A stretch of DNA of 64,000 nt, taken from the NCBI RefSeq assembly GCF_021391395.1, contig NZ_CP090059.1, positions 843,501 to 907,500 on the forward strand, written 5' to 3'. The position numbers and the translations under genes were made by a program. Positions 51,429-60,133 of this stretch are shown piece after piece. Position 1 is the first letter of the stretch, and every line of letters begins with the position of its first letter. The stretch comes from Sphingomonas cannabina (GTDB taxonomy: Bacteria; Pseudomonadota; Alphaproteobacteria; Sphingomonadales; Sphingomonadaceae). The notes below the pieces were generated by a model that ran no database searches, was not told the DNA's origin, and was given only the letters and a program-made list of their open reading frames with translations.

Positions 51429-51599
51429 GAGCCTGCTTGGAAATGCGGCACCGGCCCGCTCCCCCACCCGGCCACCCATAAGAAACTGCCGTTGGGTGGC
51501 CGTCGGGGCCCCCGCAGAATACTACTTTGCGGGGACCCGGGTTGGGGAACGGGCCGGTGCGGCCGAAATGCGCCCTCAGGCGCATTTCCAAACAGGCTC
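51429..51599. repeat. nested palindrome, REP family A copy with inserted hairpin
   Basis: The outer arms 51429-51447 and 51581-51599 (GAGCCTGCTTGG and CCAAACAGGCTC) match with one mismatch. Inside is a family A copy whose left arm (51447-51478) is intact, but whose right arm is broken after TGGGTGGCCG by about 35 bases (about 51503-51537) that themselves form a CCCCGCA/TGCGGGG hairpin. A further hairpin, AATGCGCCCTCAGGCGCATT, lies at 51568-51587. It sits in the divergent gap between lipB and a membrane-protein gene. Confidence 0.85.
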
Positions 51600-51628
51600 C
51601 AAGCCTGTCCAAGGGGAGTTGGCGCCGC

Positions 51629-52474
51629 ATGGTGAAGATGGGCACGGTCTGGGACCGCACGATCGAGTTCCTGAGCGACCATGTCGCGATCGTCGTTCCG
51701 ATCGCGCTGCTCGCGATCTTTGTCCCGGCCTCGATCACGGGGAGCCTGTCGCCGTTGTGGGGGACCGCCGGGTCCGGACTGAAGGCGCTGCTCGCGTTGC
51801 TGTCGCTAGCCTTCGCGATCCTCGGTGTGTGGGGCCAGCTCGCCATCTCGGCGCTGGCGATCGATCCGGCGGTCGGCGGGGGTGCCGGCCGAGTGGCGAC
51901 CGCGCGGCTGTTGCCGGCGCTCGGCGTCTATCTCGTGCTGGCGATTGTGTTGGGACTGCTGGTGCTGCCGATCGGGTTCATCCTCGCGGCGGGCGGCACG
52001 GACATCACGCAGTTTCGCATGGGCGCCAATCCGGCGAGCCTGCCCGCGGGCGTCGCCGGAACGGCGGCGCTCTACGGTACCGTGCTGCTGATCGCGCTGT
52101 TGTTTATCGGCGCGCGGCTGGTGCTGACCACGCCGGTGGTCGTCGCCGAGCGGCGTGGCCTCGGCGCGATTGCGCGCGCCTTCGCCTTGAGTCGCGGCCT
52201 CACCTGGAAGCTGGTCGGCGTGATCCTGCTCTACGTGGTCGTCGCCAACGTCGCCTTGCTCGCCGCGCAGAGCGTGTTCGGGTCGATCCTCGGCCTCCTG
52301 AGCCGCGGCGAGGGGCCGGTGACGATGGCGAGCGTGATCACTGCAATCGCGGTCGCCGCGGTGCAGGCGGCCTTCACCGTGCTCGCGACGGCCTTTGTCG
52401 CCAAGCTCTATGTCGAGATCATGCACGACCGCAACGGCGCGGCGGCCGTGCCGCTGGATCGCGAACCCGCGTGA
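51629..52474 (+). CDS. polytopic membrane protein
   Basis: This 281-residue protein has six hydrophobic segments (for example AIVVPIALLAIFVPAS, YLVLAIVLGLLVLPIGFIL, GTVLLIALLFIGARLVLT) and a conserved-looking RAFALSRGLTWKLVGVILLY part, similar to integral-membrane domains linked to glycerophosphodiester phosphodiesterases. No catalytic motif is visible. AAGGGGAG lies ten bases before the ATG; a second ATG nine bases on is possible. It overlaps the next gene by four bases, and both share this layout, so they are probably distant paralogues acting together. Confidence 0.78.
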   Translation: MVKMGTVWDRTIEFLSDHVAIVVPIALLAIFVPASITGSLSPLWGTAGSGLKALLALLSLAFAILGVWGQLAISALAIDPAVGGGAGRVATARLLPALGVYLVLAIVLGLLVLPIGFILAAGGTDITQFRMGANPASLPAGVAGTAALYGTVLLIALLFIGARLVLTTPVVVAERRGLGAIARAFALSRGLTWKLVGVILLYVVVANVALLAAQSVFGSILGLLSRGEGPVTMASVITAIAVAAVQAAFTVLATAFVAKLYVEIMHDRNGAAAVPLDREPA

Positions 52475-53232
52475 AACTCGATCTCGCCGCGCTGCTGCGC
52501 GAAGCCTGGACGCTGTGGCGGCGCGATCGCGCGCTGCTGATCCCCGTTGTCGGGGTCACCATGTTCCTGCCGCGCCTCGCGTTCCAACTCCTTGTTCCGG
52601 TGTGGCAGATCCCGGAAGGAGTGACGGGTGAGCAGGCCGTGCGGCAGTTGAGTCAGGCCCTGGCTGACTGGACTGGGCGCTATGGCGGATGGTTCGTGCT
52701 CACGACCGTCGTCGGGCTGTGGGGGGCGCTGACGATCATCGCGCTTTATCTCGATCGTGGCCGGCCGACGGTGATCGGCGCACTCGGCCGCGGGCTCGCG
52801 CTGCTGCCGCGCTACCTGCTTGCGATGATCCTTGTCGGATTGCCTACCGCCGGCCTGTTCGCCCTGGCGCTTGGCCTGCCGTTGCTGTTCGTGGTGATAC
52901 TGGCGCCGATCTTCTACATCTATGCGCGCATGTCGCTGACCGGCACCGTGCTGGTGGCGGAATCGCCGATCGGCGCGATCGCCTCCATTGGGCGAAGCTG
53001 GCGGCTGACCCTTGGGAATGGCTGGCCGTTGGCGTGGGTGCTGGCGGGAATCATGCTGGCGTCGATGGTGTTCGGCAGCGTGCTGGTTACGCTCGGGCAC
53101 CTTGGGGAAAGCAATCCGGTCGCGGTCGGCATCACCGTCGCCGCCGCCGTGGCGGTCGAGAGCGCGGCGACCGTTGCGACCGTGCTGGTCGCGATTGCCG
53201 CCTATCGCCGGCTGACGAGCAAGGGGACGTGA
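52471..53232 (+). CDS. polytopic membrane protein, coupled to preceding gene
   Basis: This 253-residue protein begins at a GTG inside the stop of the preceding gene. It has about six spans (VVGVTMFLPRLAFQLLV, YLLAMILVGLPTAGLFALALGLPLLFVVIL among them) and an ASIGRSWRLTLGNGWPLAWVL segment that corresponds to the RAFALSRGLTWKLVGVILL segment of its partner. This supports common descent. No enzyme motif is seen. Its 3' end overlaps that of the convergent acetyltransferase gene by 31 bp. Function unknown. Confidence 0.78.
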   Translation: MKLDLAALLREAWTLWRRDRALLIPVVGVTMFLPRLAFQLLVPVWQIPEGVTGEQAVRQLSQALADWTGRYGGWFVLTTVVGLWGALTIIALYLDRGRPTVIGALGRGLALLPRYLLAMILVGLPTAGLFALALGLPLLFVVILAPIFYIYARMSLTGTVLVAESPIGAIASIGRSWRLTLGNGWPLAWVLAGIMLASMVFGSVLVTLGHLGESNPVAVGITVAAAVAVESAATVATVLVAIAAYRRLTSKGT

Positions 53233-53795
53233 GGCGCGGCGTCGATTGAGAGCAGGCCGGTGAGCCGCGGGTCGGGGAAGGTCTCGATCGTGCGATGGAT
53301 CGGCGTGAAGCCCGAGGCGCGGTAGAAGCCGAGCGCGCGAGGGTGGTCAAGCGTGCAGGTGTGCACCCACACCCGTTCGACCCCCGATCGCCATGCGCGC
53401 TGCAGCGCATGCGCCATCAGCCAGCGGCCGTGGCTCTTGCCGGCAAGCTCCGGCACCAGCCCGAAATAGGCGAGTTCGCACTCGCCGGCGCGGCGATAGT
53501 CGAGTTCGAGCATCCCGAGCTCGATTCCCGTACGGTCGGTGACGGCGAACACCGCCACCTCCGGATCGTGGATGATCGCAGTTAGCCGCGCCTCGTCCAT
53601 CGCCAGCCGCGAGAACCACAGCCACGGTTCGCCGACGCGGCGGAACAGCGCGCGGTACTTGTCGGGTGCGGGGCTCGGCCATTCGGCCAGGCGCAGTGCC
53701 GAATCGGGCAGCGGGCGGAGCGGCGGGCGTGTCCGCATCTCCAGCGTGGTGACGATCGTCGCCACCTCGCCGTCGGGGACGGGGATCAGTCCCAT
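53202..53795 (-). CDS. GNAT-family acetyltransferase
   Basis: This 197-residue protein has the GNAT fold: a strand with VFAVTDRTGIELGMLELDY, the acetyl-CoA motif region ELAYFGLVPELAGKSHGRWLMAHAL, and the late VWVHTCTLDHPRALGFYRASGF typical of motif B. The start at 53795 overlaps the end of hemF by 10 bp, so it is probably translated from the same transcript. Upstream in-frame extensions lie inside hemF and were rejected. The substrate is unknown. Confidence 0.88.
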   Translation of the reverse strand: MGLIPVPDGEVATIVTTLEMRTRPPLRPLPDSALRLAEWPSPAPDKYRALFRRVGEPWLWFSRLAMDEARLTAIIHDPEVAVFAVTDRTGIELGMLELDYRRAGECELAYFGLVPELAGKSHGRWLMAHALQRAWRSGVERVWVHTCTLDHPRALGFYRASGFTPIHRTIETFPDPRLTGLLSIDAAPHVPLLVSRR

Positions 53796-54628
53796 GCGGC
53801 CAGCGGCGGCAGGCTCATCAGGATCGCATCGATGTTGCCGCCGGTCTTGAGCCCGAACAATGTGCCGCGGTCGTAGACCAGATTGAACTCGGCATAGCGT
53901 CCCCGCCAGACGAGCTGCGCCGCCTTCTCCGCCTCCGTGAAGGGTATGTGCATCCGCCGCCGCACGATCGTCGGGAAGATGTCGAGGAAGCCACGGCCGA
54001 CGTCCTGCGTGAAAGCGAAATTGGCATCGAAATCGCCTTCCAGATGATCGTAGAAGATGCCGCCGACGCCGCGGTGCATCTTGCGGTGCGGGATGTAGAA
54101 ATAATCGTCCGCCCATTTCTTGAAGCGCGGATAATGCCCCGGATCGTGCGCGTCGCACGCCGTCTTCAGCCGCGCGTGGAAGTCGGCGGTATCCTCTTCA
54201 TAGGGGATCGGCGGGTTGAGGTCGGCACCGCCGCCGAACCAGCGCTTAGTGGTGACGAGGAAGCGCGTGTTCATGTGCACGGCGGGAACGTGCGGATTGG
54301 CCATGTGCGCGACCAGGCTGATGCCGGTGGCGAAGAAGCGCGGGTCCTCGCCGGCGCCGTGGATGGTCTTGGCGAAATCGCCCTCGAAGGTGCCGCCGAC
54401 GGTCGAGACGTTGACCCCGACCTTCTCGAACACACGGCCTTTCATCACGCCGCGCACCCCGCCGCCGCCCGGTTCGCCCGAAGGATCGGTGCGGTCCCAG
54501 GGGGTATAGGAGAAGGCGGCGTCGGAACCCGCCTCCTTCTCGATCGCCTCGAACTCGGCGCAAATCCGGTCGCGCAGCGATTCGAACCAGGCACGGGCGG
54601 CGGATTGTTGTTCGTCCAGGGGAAGCAT
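53786..54628 (-). CDS. hemF: oxygen-dependent coproporphyrinogen III oxidase
   Basis: This enzyme converts coproporphyrinogen III to protoporphyrinogen IX with oxygen in haem synthesis. The 280-residue protein shows GRVFEKVGVNVSTVGGTFEG, HMNTRFLVTTKRWFGGGADLNPPIPYEED, and KMHRGVGGIFYDHLEGDFD, then VYDRGTLFGLKTGGN. Length is normal. It lies before the acetyltransferase gene, and a family B palindrome separates it from trmL. Confidence 0.97.
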   Translation of the reverse strand: MLPLDEQQSAARAWFESLRDRICAEFEAIEKEAGSDAAFSYTPWDRTDPSGEPGGGGVRGVMKGRVFEKVGVNVSTVGGTFEGDFAKTIHGAGEDPRFFATGISLVAHMANPHVPAVHMNTRFLVTTKRWFGGGADLNPPIPYEEDTADFHARLKTACDAHDPGHYPRFKKWADDYFYIPHRKMHRGVGGIFYDHLEGDFDANFAFTQDVGRGFLDIFPTIVRRRMHIPFTEAEKAAQLVWRGRYAEFNLVYDRGTLFGLKTGGNIDAILMSLPPLAAWD

Positions 54629-54644
54629 GAGGTGCCCCTAACAG

Positions 54645-54783
54645 GTCCTCCCCGGCACGGGGAGGGGGACCGCGACGCGAAGCGGCGTGGTGGAGGGGGC
54701 AGGCCCCAAGCGATTCACTGGAGGAGGGCCCCCTCCACCACCGCCTTCGGCGGTGGTCCCCCTCCCCGCAAGCGGGGAGGAGC
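54645..54783. repeat. large extragenic palindrome, family B
   Basis: The left end AGGTCCTCCCCGGCACGGGG and right end CCCCGCAAGCGGGGAGGAGC are inverted relatives, and the middle words GGTGGAGGGGGC and GCCCCCTCCACC pair as well. The plan and words match the argD-argF element at 45077-45237. It fills the whole gap between trmL (stop directly at its edge) and hemF. Confidence 0.88.
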
Positions 54784-55233
54784 TTAGGACGGCCATCCCC
54801 TCGTCTGCCGCAGTGCTTCGCCGAGCACGATTCCCGCCGACACCGCGACATTGAGCGAGCGCACGCCCGCCACCATCGGGATAGTGACGCGCAGATCGGC
54901 CCGCGCGTGCACGGCCTCCGGCACGCCCGCGCCCTCGCTGCCGAACAGCAGCACATCGCCGGCCTCGAACCGCGCCACATCGAGCCGTACTGCACCTTTG
55001 GTGGTCGCCAGTACGATCCGCCCGCCGACTCCCGCTTCGAACGTCGCCCAGTCAGGGTGCCGTTTCACCTCCACCCGCGCCGCATAATCCATGCTTGACC
55101 GCGCCAGCGCCCGGTCGCCCCACGGAAACCCCATCGGCTCGATCAGATCGACGCCGACGCCCAGGCACGCTGCGGTGCGCAGGATGGTGCCGACATTGCC
55201 GGCGATATCGGGTTCATAGAGGGCGATCCGCAT
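54784..55233 (-). CDS. trmL: tRNA (cytidine/uridine-34-2'-O)-methyltransferase
   Basis: This small SPOUT enzyme of 149 residues methylates the wobble ribose of leucine tRNAs. The motifs are IALYEPDIAGNVGTILRTA, VLLFGSEGAGVPE and VTIPMVAGVRSLNVAVSAGIVLGEAL, all typical of TrmL. The ATG at 55233 starts the fold; an upstream in-frame start adds unlikely sequence. It is divergent from petA. Confidence 0.94.
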   Translation of the reverse strand: MRIALYEPDIAGNVGTILRTAACLGVGVDLIEPMGFPWGDRALARSSMDYAARVEVKRHPDWATFEAGVGGRIVLATTKGAVRLDVARFEAGDVLLFGSEGAGVPEAVHARADLRVTIPMVAGVRSLNVAVSAGIVLGEALRQTRGWPS

Positions 55234-55401
55234 GGGCGTAGCGCCTAGCGCGCGCAAATAGCTGTTGGCAAAGCGCAAGGGGCTTGTTTATCAGGCCCGC
55301 AGCCACCGGGGGCACCGGGGGGCTCGGCGGGGCGTATCCCACGTCGTATCCGATCCCGGCGCATTCCCCGCGCCAAGATTTACGAGTGCAAGGGCTAGTG
55401 C

Positions 55402-55986
55402 ATGGCAACGCTTGAAGACGCTGTTCCTCCCGGCGAATCCGCAGCGCCCTATCATGAAGAGGTCGAGAATCCCCGCCGCCGCGACTATCTCCAGATCGCC
55501 GCGGTGGCCTGGGCGGGCGTCGGCGTCGGCGTGGTCGCGCTGCCGCTGATCAACCAGATGAATCCGTCCGCCGACGTGCTAGCGCAGTCGACCACGGAGG
55601 TCGACATCTCGCAGATCCAGCCCGGCCAGGCGATCAAGACCCAGTTCCGCAAGCAGCCGCTGTTCGTGCGCAACCTGACGCCGAAGGAGATCGCCGAGGC
55701 GGACGCGGTGCCGCTTTCGTCGCTGCGCGATCCGCAGACGCTGGACGAGCGCACCAAGCCGAACCACAAGAACTGGCTGATCACGCTGGGCGTGTGCACC
55801 CACCTCGGCTGCGTGCCGCTGGGCGCGGGCGAGGGCGAGAACAAGGGGCCGTTCGGCGGCTATTTCTGCCCGTGCCACGGTTCGGCCTACGATACCGCCG
55901 GCCGCATCCGCCAGGGACCGGCGCCGCAGAACCTGCACGTTCCCGACTATACTTTCACGTCCGACACCGTCGTTACGGTCGGCTAA
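55402..55986 (+). CDS. petA: ubiquinol-cytochrome c reductase Rieske iron-sulfur subunit
   Basis: This 194-residue subunit carries the 2Fe-2S cluster of the cytochrome bc1 complex. Ligands are visible in CTHLGC (Cys132, His134, Cys137) and CPCHGS (Cys156, Cys158, His159). The N-terminus contains [17 protein letters not shown], a twin-arginine-type membrane anchor. It opens the petABC operon and is followed 15 bp later by petB. Confidence 0.97.
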   Translation: MATLEDAVPPGESAAPYHEEVENPRRRDYLQIAAVAWAGVGVGVVALPLINQMNPSADVLAQSTTEVDISQIQPGQAIKTQFRKQPLFVRNLTPKEIAEADAVPLSSLRDPQTLDERTKPNHKNWLITLGVCTHLGCVPLGAGEGENKGPFGGYFCPCHGSAYDTAGRIRQGPAPQNLHVPDYTFTSDTVVTVG

Positions 55987-56001
55987 GGGGGCAAGGACGA
56001 G

Positions 56002-57309
56002 ATGAGCTTTCCCTGGGCCAAGCATTATGAGCCGAAGCACCCGCTGATGAAGTGGGTGGACGACCGGCTCCCGCTGCCGCGCTTCGTCTACAATGCGGTC
56101 GGCGCCGGCTATCCGGTGCCGCGCAACCTCAACTATTTCTGGAACTTCGGCGTGCTCGCCGGTGCCGCACTGGTGATCCAGATCGTCACCGGCGTCGTGC
56201 TGGCGATGCACTATGCCGCGAACGGCGGCGTCGCGTTCGACTCGGTCGAGCACATCATGCGCGACGTCAACGCCGGCTGGTTCATCCGCTACGCGCACGC
56301 CAACGGCGCCAGCATGTTCCTGGCGGTGGTCTACATCCACATCTTCCGCGGGCTCTACTACGGCTCGTACAAGGCGCCGCGCGAGATGGTGTGGCTGCTG
56401 GGCGTGGTCATCTTCCTCCTCATCATGGCGACCGCCTTCATGGGCTATGTCCTCCCCTGGGGGCAGATGAGCTTCTGGGGGGCGCAGGTGATCACCGGCT
56501 TCTTCTCGGCGATCCCCGTGGTCGGCGAGTGGGTGCGCGTGTGGCTGCTCGGCGGCTTCGCGCCGGACAATGCCGCGCTCAACCGCTTCTTCTCGCTCCA
56601 TTACCTGCTGCCGTTCGTGATCGCCGGCGTGGTCATCCTCCACATCTGGGCGCTGCACATCCCCGGCTCGGGCAACCCGACCGGCGTCGAGGTGAAGGGC
56701 GAGCAGGACACGGTGCCGTTCCACCCGTACTACACCGCCAAGGACGGCTTCGGGCTCGGCGTGTTCCTGCTGGTGTTCGCGACGATGATCTTCTTCGCGC
56801 CGAACTACCTCGGGCATCCGGACAACTACATCCCGGCCAACCCGCTCTCGACCCCGGCGCACATCGTGCCCGAATGGTATTTCTGGCCGTTCTACGCGAT
56901 CCTGCGCGCTTTCACCGCGGACTTCATCCTGCCGGCGAAGCTGTGGGGCGTGCTGGCGATGTTCGGCTCGATCGTCCTCTTGTTCTTCCTGCCGTGGCTC
57001 GACACCTCGCCGGTGCGCTCGGCCAACTACCGGCCGACCTACCGCCTCTTCTTCTGGGTGCTGGTGGCCGACGTGCTGGTGCTGGGCTATTGCGGCGGCG
57101 CGCCGGCGGAGCCCTTCTACATCATCCTGAGCCAGATCGCCGCGGCCTATTACTTCCTGCACTTCCTGCTGATCATCCCGATCATCTCGGCGATGGAGCG
57201 GCCGCGGCCGCTGCCGAACTCGATCACCGAGGCGGTGCTGGCAGGCAAGGGCGGCAATCGCTTGAGTGAATCTGCGGTGGACGGCGGCAGCGCCGTACCA
57301 GCCGAATAA
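56002..57309 (+). CDS. petB: cytochrome b of the bc1 complex
   Basis: This 435-residue polytopic membrane subunit binds haems bL and bH and the quinone sites. Landmarks include [44 protein letters not shown] with haem-ligand His, [14 protein letters not shown] (the PEWY motif of the Qo site), and NPTGV. It contains both the N-terminal and C-terminal cytochrome b portions in one chain. Confidence 0.98.
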   Translation: MSFPWAKHYEPKHPLMKWVDDRLPLPRFVYNAVGAGYPVPRNLNYFWNFGVLAGAALVIQIVTGVVLAMHYAANGGVAFDSVEHIMRDVNAGWFIRYAHANGASMFLAVVYIHIFRGLYYGSYKAPREMVWLLGVVIFLLIMATAFMGYVLPWGQMSFWGAQVITGFFSAIPVVGEWVRVWLLGGFAPDNAALNRFFSLHYLLPFVIAGVVILHIWALHIPGSGNPTGVEVKGEQDTVPFHPYYTAKDGFGLGVFLLVFATMIFFAPNYLGHPDNYIPANPLSTPAHIVPEWYFWPFYAILRAFTADFILPAKLWGVLAMFGSIVLLFFLPWLDTSPVRSANYRPTYRLFFWVLVADVLVLGYCGGAPAEPFYIILSQIAAAYYFLHFLLIIPIISAMERPRPLPNSITEAVLAGKGGNRLSESAVDGGSAVPAE

Positions 57310-57324
57310 GGGGCGTCTAAGCAC

Positions 57325-58173
57325 ATGGTTCGCATCATCGGCGGCATCATCGGGCTCGGCTTCGCGCTGGTCCTCGCCATCGCCCTGTTCGGCAGCGTCT
57401 ACGGCGTCGTCGCCGAACCGGCGGCGCCCACGGCCGAGCACGAGTTCCACCTTCACCCGAAGGAGCTCCACCTCGCGTCGGACGGGCCGTTCGGCGGCTA
57501 TTCGAAGAACACGCAGCAGCTCCAGCGCGGCTTCCAGGTCTACAAGGAAGTCTGCGCGGCGTGCCATTCGCTCCGCCTGGTCGCCTTCCGCGACCTGCAG
57601 GGCATCGGCTACAGCGAGGCGCAGGTGAAGGCGATCGCCAGCCAATGGGCGATCCAGCAGCCGTCGGTGAACCCGGAGACGGGCGAGGCCGCGACCCGGC
57701 CCAACACGCCGGCCGACAAGTTCCCGCTGGTCTTCGCCAACGACGTCGCCGCCCGCGCCGCCAACAACAATGCGATTCCGCCCGACCTGTCGCTGATGAC
57801 CAAGGCGCGGCACGACGGCGCGGCCTATATCCATTCGCTGCTGACGGGCTATCAGGAGCAGCCGGCCGAGCTGCTCAAGAAGTTCCCCGACGCGAAGACG
57901 CCGAACGGGCTGCACTACAACCCGTACTTCGCCAACCTCAACCTGGCGATGCCGCCGCCCCTCACCACCGACGGGCAGGTGACCTATCAGGACGGCACCA
58001 AGGCGACCGTCGACCAGATGGCGCAGGACGTCGCGGCCTTCCTGGTGTGGACCGCCGAGCCCAAGCTCGAGGCGCGCCACAGCGCGGGCTGGGCGGCGGT
58101 GATCTTCATCGCGATCTTCTGCTTCCTGGCCTATGGCGCGTACCTCAGCGTCTGGCGCGGGGTGAAGCACTGA
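57325..58173 (+). CDS. petC: cytochrome c1 of the bc1 complex
   Basis: This 282-residue subunit passes electrons from the Rieske centre to soluble cytochrome c. The haem attachment site CAACHS is at 77-82, the likely sixth-ligand Met in LNLAMPPPL, and one C-terminal membrane anchor (AVIFIAIFCFLAYGAYLS). The N-terminal hydrophobic segment (IIGGIIGLGFALVLAIALFG) is an export signal. It ends the petABC operon. Confidence 0.97.
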   Translation: MVRIIGGIIGLGFALVLAIALFGSVYGVVAEPAAPTAEHEFHLHPKELHLASDGPFGGYSKNTQQLQRGFQVYKEVCAACHSLRLVAFRDLQGIGYSEAQVKAIASQWAIQQPSVNPETGEAATRPNTPADKFPLVFANDVAARAANNNAIPPDLSLMTKARHDGAAYIHSLLTGYQEQPAELLKKFPDAKTPNGLHYNPYFANLNLAMPPPLTTDGQVTYQDGTKATVDQMAQDVAAFLVWTAEPKLEARHSAGWAAVIFIAIFCFLAYGAYLSVWRGVKH

Positions 58174-58193
58174 GAGTGTAAGCTGACCTCTCC

Positions 58194-58270
58194 CCGTTCG
58201 CCCTGAGCTTGTCGAAGGGCTGTCCTTTTCTTCAAGAAAGACAGGGCTTCGACTGGCTCAGCCCGAACGG
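58194..58270. repeat. extragenic imperfect palindrome between petC and apt
   Basis: The ends CCGTTCGCCCTGAGC and CTCAGCCCGAACGG, together with GTCGAAGGGC and AGGGCTTCGAC, form a long imperfect inverted repeat. The centre is CTTTTCTTCAAGAAAG. It ends 9 bp before the apt start codon. The words GAGCTTGTCGAAGGGC are common in palindromes of sphingomonads and related bacteria. Confidence 0.82.
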
Positions 58271-58279
58271 GAGTATGCG

Positions 58280-58816
58280 GTGAGCAACAACGACGACCTC
58301 AAGGCGCTGATCCGCACGATCCCGGACTTTCCCAAGCCCGGGGTTCAGTTCCGGGACATCACCACGCTGCTGCTCGATGCGCAGGGCCTGGCGCTCGCCA
58401 TCGATCGACTGGCGGCGGCAGTGAAGGGGCCGGTCGACCTCGTCGCCGGCATCGAGGCGCGCGGCTTCCTGTTCGCGGCGCCGCTCGCGATCCGGTTCGG
58501 CGCCGGCGCACTCCTGATCCGCAAGGACGGCAAGCTCCCCGGCGCGACCATCGCCGAGGACTATGCGCTCGAATACGGCACTGACCGCATCACCATCCAT
58601 GCCGACGCGCTGGCGCCCGGCGCGCGCGTACTGCTGGTCGACGACCTGATCGCCACCGGCGGCACCGCCCGCGCCGCCGTCCGCCTGATCCGCAAGACCG
58701 GCGCCGAGATCGGCCAGGCGGCGTTCGTGATCGACCTGCCGGAGCTGGGCGGCGCCGATGCGCTCCGTTCGGACGGCATCGAAGTGACGGCGCTGATGGC
58801 CTTCGAGGGGCACTGA
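58280..58816 (+). CDS. apt: adenine phosphoribosyltransferase
   Basis: This purine salvage enzyme makes AMP from adenine and PRPP. The 178-residue protein has IPDFPKPGVQFRDITTLL, GIEARGFLFAAPLA, and the PRPP motif VLLVDDLIATGGTARAAV. It begins with a GTG directly after the palindrome; no ATG gives a better fit. Length is typical. Confidence 0.96.
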   Translation: MSNNDDLKALIRTIPDFPKPGVQFRDITTLLLDAQGLALAIDRLAAAVKGPVDLVAGIEARGFLFAAPLAIRFGAGALLIRKDGKLPGATIAEDYALEYGTDRITIHADALAPGARVLLVDDLIATGGTARAAVRLIRKTGAEIGQAAFVIDLPELGGADALRSDGIEVTALMAFEGH

Positions 58817-58902
58817 CGGAACAACGCGCTCGCCTGCGCGGTTACGCTGGCATTAATCTTGCGTAGCAGAATATGGTCCCGCGTATCTGGGAGTCTCGAG
58901 CA

Positions 58903-59616
58903 ATGATCCGCACGCTTCGCAATCTCGGGCTGATCGCCGCCGCCGGCATCGGCCTCGCCGCCTGCACCGATGGTTACGGCTATTCGGGCGTCTCCGTCGG
59001 CTATGGTTCCGGCGGCTATTACGACGATTATTGGGACGGCGGCTACTACGGCTACGGCGGTTCGCCCTACTGGGGCTGGTACGGCGACTATTATTATCCG
59101 GGCACCGGCTACTACGTCTACGACCGCTACCGCCGTCCGCATCGCTGGACCGATCGCCAGCGCTATTATTGGGAGCGCCGCCGCAACGAATGGCGCGGCA
59201 ATCGCGGCGACCAGCCCAACTGGGACCGGTGGGATCGCGGTGGGCGCCGCGGCGACAACGACGGCCGCTGGGGTGGCCGGCGCGACATCACCCCCGAGCA
59301 ACGCCAGCAATGGCAGCAGCGCCGGGAACAGTGGCGCAACGCCACGCCCGAGCAGCGCCAGCAGTGGCAACAGGGCCGGGAGCAGCGGTGGCGCGATGCC
59401 ACGCCGGAGCAGCGTCAGCAGTGGCAGCAACGCCGGGAACAGTGGCGGGGCGCCACGCCCGAGCAGCGCCAGCAATGGCAGCAGCGTCGCGAGCAATGGC
59501 GCGGCAGCCAGGGCCAGACGCAGCCGCGCGCGACCATGCCGAACCGGCCGAGTCCGAGCATCGGTGGCGAGGGTCGTCGCGGCGGTTGGTCGGGGCGTGG
59601 TCGCGATCGCCGGTAG
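58903..59616 (+). CDS. lipoprotein with Gly/Tyr-rich region and Gln/Arg-rich tandem repeats
   Basis: This 237-residue protein has a lipoprotein signal (MIRTLRNLGLIAAAGIGLAAC). Residues about 24-75 are very rich in Gly and Tyr. From residue about 129 four tandem copies of TPEQRQQWQQRREQWR plus two variable residues follow (18, 19, 18 and 18 residues), then a basic Arg/Gly tail. The repeats could form charged helices that bind anionic polymers. The ATG at 58903 opens the signal and has GGGAG upstream. Similar low-complexity proteins are seen in sphingomonads, but function is unknown. Confidence 0.8.
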   Translation: MIRTLRNLGLIAAAGIGLAACTDGYGYSGVSVGYGSGGYYDDYWDGGYYGYGGSPYWGWYGDYYYPGTGYYVYDRYRRPHRWTDRQRYYWERRRNEWRGNRGDQPNWDRWDRGGRRGDNDGRWGGRRDITPEQRQQWQQRREQWRNATPEQRQQWQQGREQRWRDATPEQRQQWQQRREQWRGATPEQRQQWQQRREQWRGSQGQTQPRATMPNRPSPSIGGEGRRGGWSGRGRDRR

Positions 59617-59619
59617 CGA

Positions 59620-60084
59620 TCAGCCGGCGCTCTCCACCGGGCGCCGCCGCCATAGCCCGATCGCGATGAAGCTCATCACGGGCTCGTCGTTCTGGTTGAA
59701 CACCGTCAGCCTGGATCGCGCGCTGCCCATGTCGGGCCGGCTGTTCGAGGCGCGCGTCTCGACGATCTCCGCCTCGCAGCGGAGCACGTCGCCGGGATAG
59801 ACCGGCCTCAGCCAGCGCAGCTCGTCGATCCCCGCCGCACCGAGGCTCGCCGATTCCGCCGCATCCGCCTGCATATGCGCGACGTTCATCGCCATGGTCA
59901 TCGCACAGGTATGCCAGCCGCTCGCGGCGAGCCGCCCGAAATGCGTCTTCGCTGCTGCCTCATCGGAGAGGTGGAAGGGCTGCGGATCATATTTGCGTGC
60001 GAAGTCGAGCACCTCCTCGCGCGTCACCTCATAGCGGCCGAACGATGCCCGGTCGCCGACCTTGATGTCTTCCCAGTAGCGCAT
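59620..60084 (-). CDS. MaoC-like hot-dog dehydratase
   Basis: This 154-residue hot-dog-fold protein is probably an enoyl-CoA hydratase of the MaoC family. The pattern MRYWEDIKVGDRASFGRYEVTREE-type N-terminus leads to FARKYDPQPFHLSDEAA with the catalytic Asp/His, then FGRLAASGWHTCAMTM. LRWLRPVYPGDVLRCEAEI forms the later strand pair. It is convergent with the repeat lipoprotein, with 3 bp between the stops. The acyl substrate is unknown. Confidence 0.92.
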   Translation of the reverse strand: MRYWEDIKVGDRASFGRYEVTREEVLDFARKYDPQPFHLSDEAAAKTHFGRLAASGWHTCAMTMAMNVAHMQADAAESASLGAAGIDELRWLRPVYPGDVLRCEAEIVETRASNSRPDMGSARSRLTVFNQNDEPVMSFIAIGLWRRRPVESAG

Positions 60085-60133
60085 GGAATCAGTTTCGCTC
60101 CGAAACCGATCCCGCGCAAGCCCTCTGCGACGA

